From Anadara kagoshimensis (Eukaryota > Mollusca > Bivalvia > Arcoida > Arcidae): 64,000 nt of DNA. The translations under genes were made by a program, and so were the position numbers. Below are positions 59,509-64,000 of the stretch, piece by piece. The notes below the pieces were generated by a model, which saw only the letters and a program-made list of their open reading frames with translations, searched no databases and had not been told where the DNA came from. The stretch covers positions 8,613,653-8,677,652 of the forward strand of contig CM037874.1 in the NCBI GenBank assembly GCA_021292105.1, read 5' to 3'. Every line of letters begins with the position of its first letter. Positions within the stretch are counted from its first letter, which is position 1.

Positions 59509-60640
59509 TATAATATCCGTGCTTATTTAAGGCCAATGATATTTAAAGTTGCTTATCTTTAGCAGGAATATAGTGCTACTTTCTATATCGCTAATTATAA
59601 TATCTGTTCTAGATAATTACTACGACTGATCACGAATCATCTGAAATTGGCCCAGTAAACGAAACAATTACTTTGTAGTCTGCTCTGTTTATTTCGCTAG
59701 AAAAAGTGTTGTAGTTTTGTATTTTTGTATTGAGTTGAGCTGCTAATTGTAAAACGAAACACAGCTTCGTGTGATGGCTAATAACGTCTCTGCAAAACAG
59801 CACAAAATCAGCACTACGTATGTTATAGGTCATCAAGTGTAAATATGGGTGGTGCCTAAATTTGACCAGCGTAGCGCATTCAAGTCTAGAAAATGTTTAG
59901 CATAATATAATATAATTTTTGTAAATAGATGGTCTTACGAATTAAAAATAGTGATTTTGTACTTTGGTACGATAATCTGAATTCTTTTATATTTTCTGTT
60001 TCCGTTGTGGAACAATTAGAGTGGGAGGGTCATTTAAGTGTCTTCTTTCAGCATAACGATAAACCAAAAGACATCACTTTACATGCAAATAAAGACAAGA
60101 CGAAGGATTCCTATAGGAGGTGGTAAATGTTTCAAATTGTTCCAAATTATTATATAACATGTTATACTAATATTGACATGAGTAAAATGATTAAAGTTAA
60201 ACATGAAAAATAAAATAGCCCACAATTTGAAGGAAATACAATAATATCATCAATGTATAATAGCAGCAATTAATGCATAAACTGCTACATCTTATCACAT
60301 GACAAATGTGTTAGATTTTATACACATAAACGTCTTAATTGCTAACCATATTGAGACAATTAAGATAAACGGAATCTTAATTCATCCATAACGCGACTAT
60401 ATCGTTTTAATTTGCATTTTCTAAGCTATAACCAATCGGTAAAAATAAAGATTAATATTCGAATCGAAAGCTGTTTAAATCTCAAAATGATATAGCTTAT
60501 TATATCACAGAAAACCTAACAAAGAAACAGATAAACGAATTTCAAATCATATATTTAAAAGTTGGAAATATGTAGACTAGGGTAATACATGTATTCTCAA
60601 CAAAAAATGTTACCCTCTTTTCTCACTCATCCCTCGAGTG
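59509..60640. other. no recognisable gene or repeat
   Basis: Frames at 59630-59836 (-) and 59929-60126 (+) are 65-68 codons with mixed composition. I recognise neither, and no splice signals link them. Confidence 0.35.
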
Positions 60641-60642
60641 TG

Positions 60643-60823
60643 TTAACTATTATGACAAACGTGATGACTACAATTTTTCTATTGACAACTTTCCGTTTCT
60701 ATGCAGCAATATACCCACGTTTCCTGCTTATGGTGTATTTGTTCCCCAATAAATACGCTATGGTGGAGATTGTTCTCACTATGGGGACTTTGTACAACGA
60801 AGCAGGCTGCTTGCAAATAAATT
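60643..60823 (+). pseudogene. Penelope-like RT C-terminal fragment without its tail
   Basis: Reads YDKRDDYNFSIDNFPFLCSN, then IPTFPAYGVFVPQ, a stop, then RYGGDCSHYGDFVQRSRLL. Homologous to about 41435-41600 of the larger RT relic and less rearranged there. It ends at ANK, before the final coding part, and no UTR follows, so it is an internal fragment, unlike all other copies. Confidence 0.85.
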
Positions 60824-61108
60824 GTAAAAAAATAAAAATAATATTTATACCATATTCGTCCTAGATATCTGTTTAACAATTTTGATATATGCAATATATG
60901 CTTCAGTTTATAGTTATTACGACTCTATGAACGAGCAAAACATGTTTAATATCACGAACACAAAAAGATTCCCAGTATTTGATAATTACGATTCAAGAAA
61001 TATATAAAGAAAGGAAAAATTGTAATTCTCGTATATGTTATTGAACTGATTTTAATTTTGGTATAATAGGAGTAGAGGACAGTTGAAGCATTTTACATCA
61101 TATTCAAG

Positions 61109-61212
61109 AGTATTTAACTTTTATCAAGGCGGTAAGTATTTAACTTTTATCAAGGCGGTAAGTATTTAACTTTTATCAAGGCGGTAAGTATTTAACTTTT
61201 ATCAAGGCGGTA
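61109..61212. repeat. 26-bp minisatellite, 4 identical units
   Basis: Four perfect units starting AGTATTTAACTTTTATCAAG and ending GCGGTA. Perfect identity suggests a very recent expansion. Confidence 0.97.
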
Positions 61213-61474
61213 AGTTCATGGAAAGTGAATCAAATCGGAATCTCGAGAGAAAACCACTTACTTTCGGAACTAATGACACAATGTTATTCGAATCTAGACG
61301 ATGTATCTGTTATAATAGCATATTTTATTTTACTATTAAATAACAATAAACTTTCATGCTTGTTACAAATATGTGCAAATTAATAGTTTTGGCATATTAG
61401 AAATAATTCGAATAGAAACAATATGATTGTGAATTCATTCTAATAAATAATTTGTTCGTGTATTACCCTAATTA

Positions 61475-61680
61475 TATTTGACATCCCATAGTTCCATATT
61501 ATTTTCATTCCAAATTTTGGTTACATACGTTGCGTGTGTAACTTGCTTGGCGGGGTGTTTGTCCTTCTGGGGCACCCGGACACGCTTCTCCGGTTAAATC
61601 TAATTTGCTAGCTTCAAAGTATCTATTTGGTTGTTGGATTGTAATTTGGTAATCGATTGGTTTTTTTGTTTGTTTGTTTT
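61475..61680 (+). mobile_element. Penelope-like 3' tail, degenerate
   Basis: TTGACATCCCATAGTTCCAT, TACATACGTTGCGTGTGTA, GTCCTTCTGGGGCACCCGG and TTCAAAGTATCTATTTGG in order. Expanded T/GTTT run at its end. A hammerhead unit follows 70 bases later. Confidence 0.8.
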
Positions 61681-61747
61681 TTTTGCATATCATAACAATT
61701 TCAGTTTACATATTGGAGTATATACAAGTATTTTATTTAATTTATCA

Positions 61748-61945
61748 AAAAAACTAAGGTATTCTCCCTCATGCAAAGTATTTCTTAGATAAATGTGGTT
61801 GAATACATTTTGGTTCTTTGGTTATTTTTTCAACATCTTGAAAACATTTTGGTTTCATAAGTTTTGCCCAAGCACTACTGATATATATAGGAATTGTATT
61901 TTAAAACGGCCGTCTAGGGCTGTTAAATTAAAACTGGTATAATGT
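61748..61945 (+). mobile_element. hammerhead-bearing repeat unit, decayed ribozyme
   Basis: ACTAAGGTATTCTCCCTCAT, GCAAAGTATTTCTTAG, TTTTCAACATCTTGAAAAC, then a ribozyme relic at 61871-61921 and AAAACTGGTATAATGTG. The relic has CTGAT followed by an AT-repeat insertion and AAAA for GAAA, so it is inactive. Confidence 0.82.
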
Positions 61946-62631
61946 GTAATGTCTTCTGAACTACAGAAACACTTCAAAACGTACAACACTAACACATGTT
62001 GTATATAGGGTAATATATAAGTATAAATTAACTGTGGAGCGAATACATATTGAATATTGACTTCACAGTATGCCAGAATATAAAACGATTGTAATGTGTA
62101 AACAACAGAAAATGCACCGAATGCCACAAATACCCTCAATGGCACTTGATAATGTAAAAATATAAGTCGTTAATGAATAAGTAAGGTATTGGTCTTTTTC
62201 ATCTATCGTGTTGCCATGGTCACACCTACTCAATTTGTAACAGTTTAAGTATCAAAAACGTGTAACTCGCTTTTACAATATTGTGTTATTATGTTTACGT
62301 GTCCGGAAATTAGTATTCATACGTGCTAACAGAGATCGAGACCACCGAGTGCAAAAAATGACAGATATGGAAGTTAATTTGCATCATATTGTGGGTTTTC
62401 ATAATTTGTTATTAAGCATTAGGATCAATTTATGTCTTTCATGTTTCTTATATGTGTTTCATTTTTGCATCATATTGTTGTTTTTTTTTCACTTTGAGTT
62501 TAAGAGTTTCAACCTTCTCCATTCGAAATTGATGTTTACTAAAAATAAACCTTCCTGCTTCAATTTTTTTATTTTAAAGCAATTTGACGCCTTTAGTATT
62601 AACATGTTAGAAAATATTGGACGATTCTAAA

Positions 62632-63085
62632 ACAAAATACAAATTCGTGTCTAAATCATAATCCCCAAGAAAAGTAAAAACTTTAAAAACTGGCAAACTA
62701 AGATAAACATGTTAACTTTAACCAAGTTAAAGGAACCGTGTTTTCCGGTGGGTTAATCAATTCCCGGTTAGCTAGCTACTCTCGCCAGGCGTGTAATCAA
62801 AATTAAATATGAATATGGAACTATGGTACGTCAAATATACAGGTATACAGGGTAATTTTGGATAGAGACATCAACAATATTGTGACAATGGCCATCATAT
62901 TTTGAGGACCTTTATAAGCGTAAGCTTGCAATATCACTGTGTATACAAATTACTTTTAAGCAGTTTGCTTCGTTGTATAAATTTCCCGTATTTGGAACAA
63001 GCTTTGTCATAACATATTAATTGTCAAACCAAAACGCCATAAGCAGGGGAAGCAGATATATAGCTGCTATGAGGAAAATCGACAA
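62632..63085 (-). mobile_element. Penelope-like 3' end: longest detached RT C-terminus plus tail
   Basis: Minus strand: tail from ATACAAATTCGTGTCTAAAT to GTGTAATCAAAATT, the stop region, then about 80 codons of RT C-terminus back to the CCTGCTTATGGCGTTTTGG equivalent. Several stops. Longer than other detached copies. Confidence 0.83.
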
Positions 63086-63247
63086 ACGATTTGTAGCCAT
63101 CATAGTATTTGTAATACAATCAGCATATAGTAAAATGTAAGATATAAAACCGTGTTTTAATACATTCCTTAGAAAGTTGGCAAGTTTGAATAATCATGGA
63201 AGATTATAGCCGTTAACATCAAATAAATCAGAGTGTTTTTAAGGATT

Positions 63248-63540
63248 ATTGATGCCCTCAAAAAGTTTACGGCCGCCATCACAATGTTGTTTGTAAGTAT
63301 GATGACTGTATCGAAAGTTACCTCTGACATCCCATAGTTTCTTGTTCCTTTCATATCAAATTTTGATTGCACATGTGGCGGGTGTAGCTAGATAAACAGC
63401 AGGTACTTACCTTTCCGAAGCACCTGTCTTACTTCCATGGTGGAAGTTCACATGTTTATATTAATTTGCAAGCTTCAAAGTTTTAACATTGCTTTGTCAT
63501 TGTGGCTCTGACATGAATTGGTATGTTTGGTTTTTTTTAT
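63248..63540 (+). mobile_element. Penelope-like 3' end: RT C-terminus plus tail
   Basis: Plus strand from CCCTCAAAAAGTTTACGGCC through the UTR (GGCGGGTGTAGCTAGATAAA, GGTGGAAGTTCACATG) to TTGGTATGTTTGG. Convergent with the copy at 62632-63085. Confidence 0.86.
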
Positions 63541-64000
63541 TTTGATTAAAATGACAAATATATGAAATGAAAATTTTTAACAGAAAAGCACGAAATTGTC
63601 TACAGGCACCACAGCCAAGACACATTACAAATAAGAGAATCAGCCAAAGAAAATGAGATAGCATCAACAGATACTGGTGCCAAAATTATAAAACTACTGG
63701 CTTGGTGGGGCAATAGAGTGGCTGTCAAATAGTGTGATTATAGTAATTTAACAGAATCACCCACGATCCAACATTTTAAACAAATGGTTCAAAAATGCAC
63801 ACAATAAAACATAATAAAAAGACGTTATTTTACTTATAAAAAAAACAACAGTTCTTCCTGTATAAGTTATACATTGAAATTTAATCTACTCTTCGGGTAA
63901 GCTTAGTAAAAAAATTGTTAAAATAAGTCTGACTTGTGCTCTGGACACACCCAACAACGTGTAGCTTTATTATTGGTTCTTCAATTTTTTCTCCAGCGGT
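63541..64000. other. no recognisable gene or repeat
   Basis: AT-rich, nothing assignable. Confidence 0.4.

Noticed and set aside
8988-60126. Short frames sharing an S-D/A-D-F-V-L motif (8988-9194 minus, 59630-59836 minus, 59929-60126 plus)
   Set aside because: Similarity spans only about six residues (about 20 bases) and does not extend, so chance or a very old repeat is likelier than a gene family.

Overview
The window looks like repeat-dense, AT-rich animal DNA with no host gene that I can recognise. The longest open frames are about 115 codons and none resembles a known domain, apart from decayed transposon fragments. The repeat families point to a lophotrochozoan, most likely a bivalve mollusc. 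They are a Penelope-like RT with the YWIPKLHKNP motif, bivalve-type tRNA-derived SINEs, a small Helitron ending in a hairpin plus CTAG, and hammerhead-ribozyme repeats. I cannot name the genus.

The dominant component is one retroelement family. A 5'-truncated, frame-broken reverse transcriptase lies at 40405-41733 (+). Its C-terminal coding end and structured 3' UTR (41734-41936) define a tail that recurs more than 35 times, on both strands, from base 25 to base 63540. Copies are cut at different 5' points but usually share the 3' end TTTGTTTTTGATT, as expected of reverse-transcribed 5'-truncated insertions. Several copies sit head to tail: 2337-2690, 6582-6988, 41734-42196 and 29055-30098.

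The second component, and probably the most interesting, is a family of type I hammerhead ribozymes. Copies lie at 32722-32767 (-), 33978-34023 (+), 38968-39013 (+), 48580-48625 (-), about 48905-48940 (-), about 54424-54462 (-), 57409-57454 (+) and 61871-61921 (+). The copies at 48580 and 33978 keep the whole catalytic core. At 48.6-48.9 kb two copies flank a 330-nt unit, the layout expected of a self-cleaving repeat that releases unit-length RNA. At four or more places a ribozyme copy lies close to a Penelope-like tail in the same orientation. This fits what is known of Penelope-like elements that carry hammerheads in their terminal repeats.

Other residents: 58038-59304 is a hAT-type transposon (8-bp target duplication, matching ends, decayed transposase exon). 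24049-24311 is a short Helitron. Fold-back or MITE-like elements lie at 9542-9769, 21496-21622 and 31186-31357. tRNA-derived SINEs, all with the tRNA head on the minus strand, lie at 15.2, 25.6, 26.1, 34.3 and 50.7 kb. A 1.25-kb tandem segmental duplication occupies 42.86-46.14 kb, with a 0.76-kb insertion in the second copy. Minisatellites of 38 bp (17.1-17.5 kb) and 26 bp (61.1-61.2 kb) and several microsatellites complete the picture. The stretches between these show nothing I can assign.
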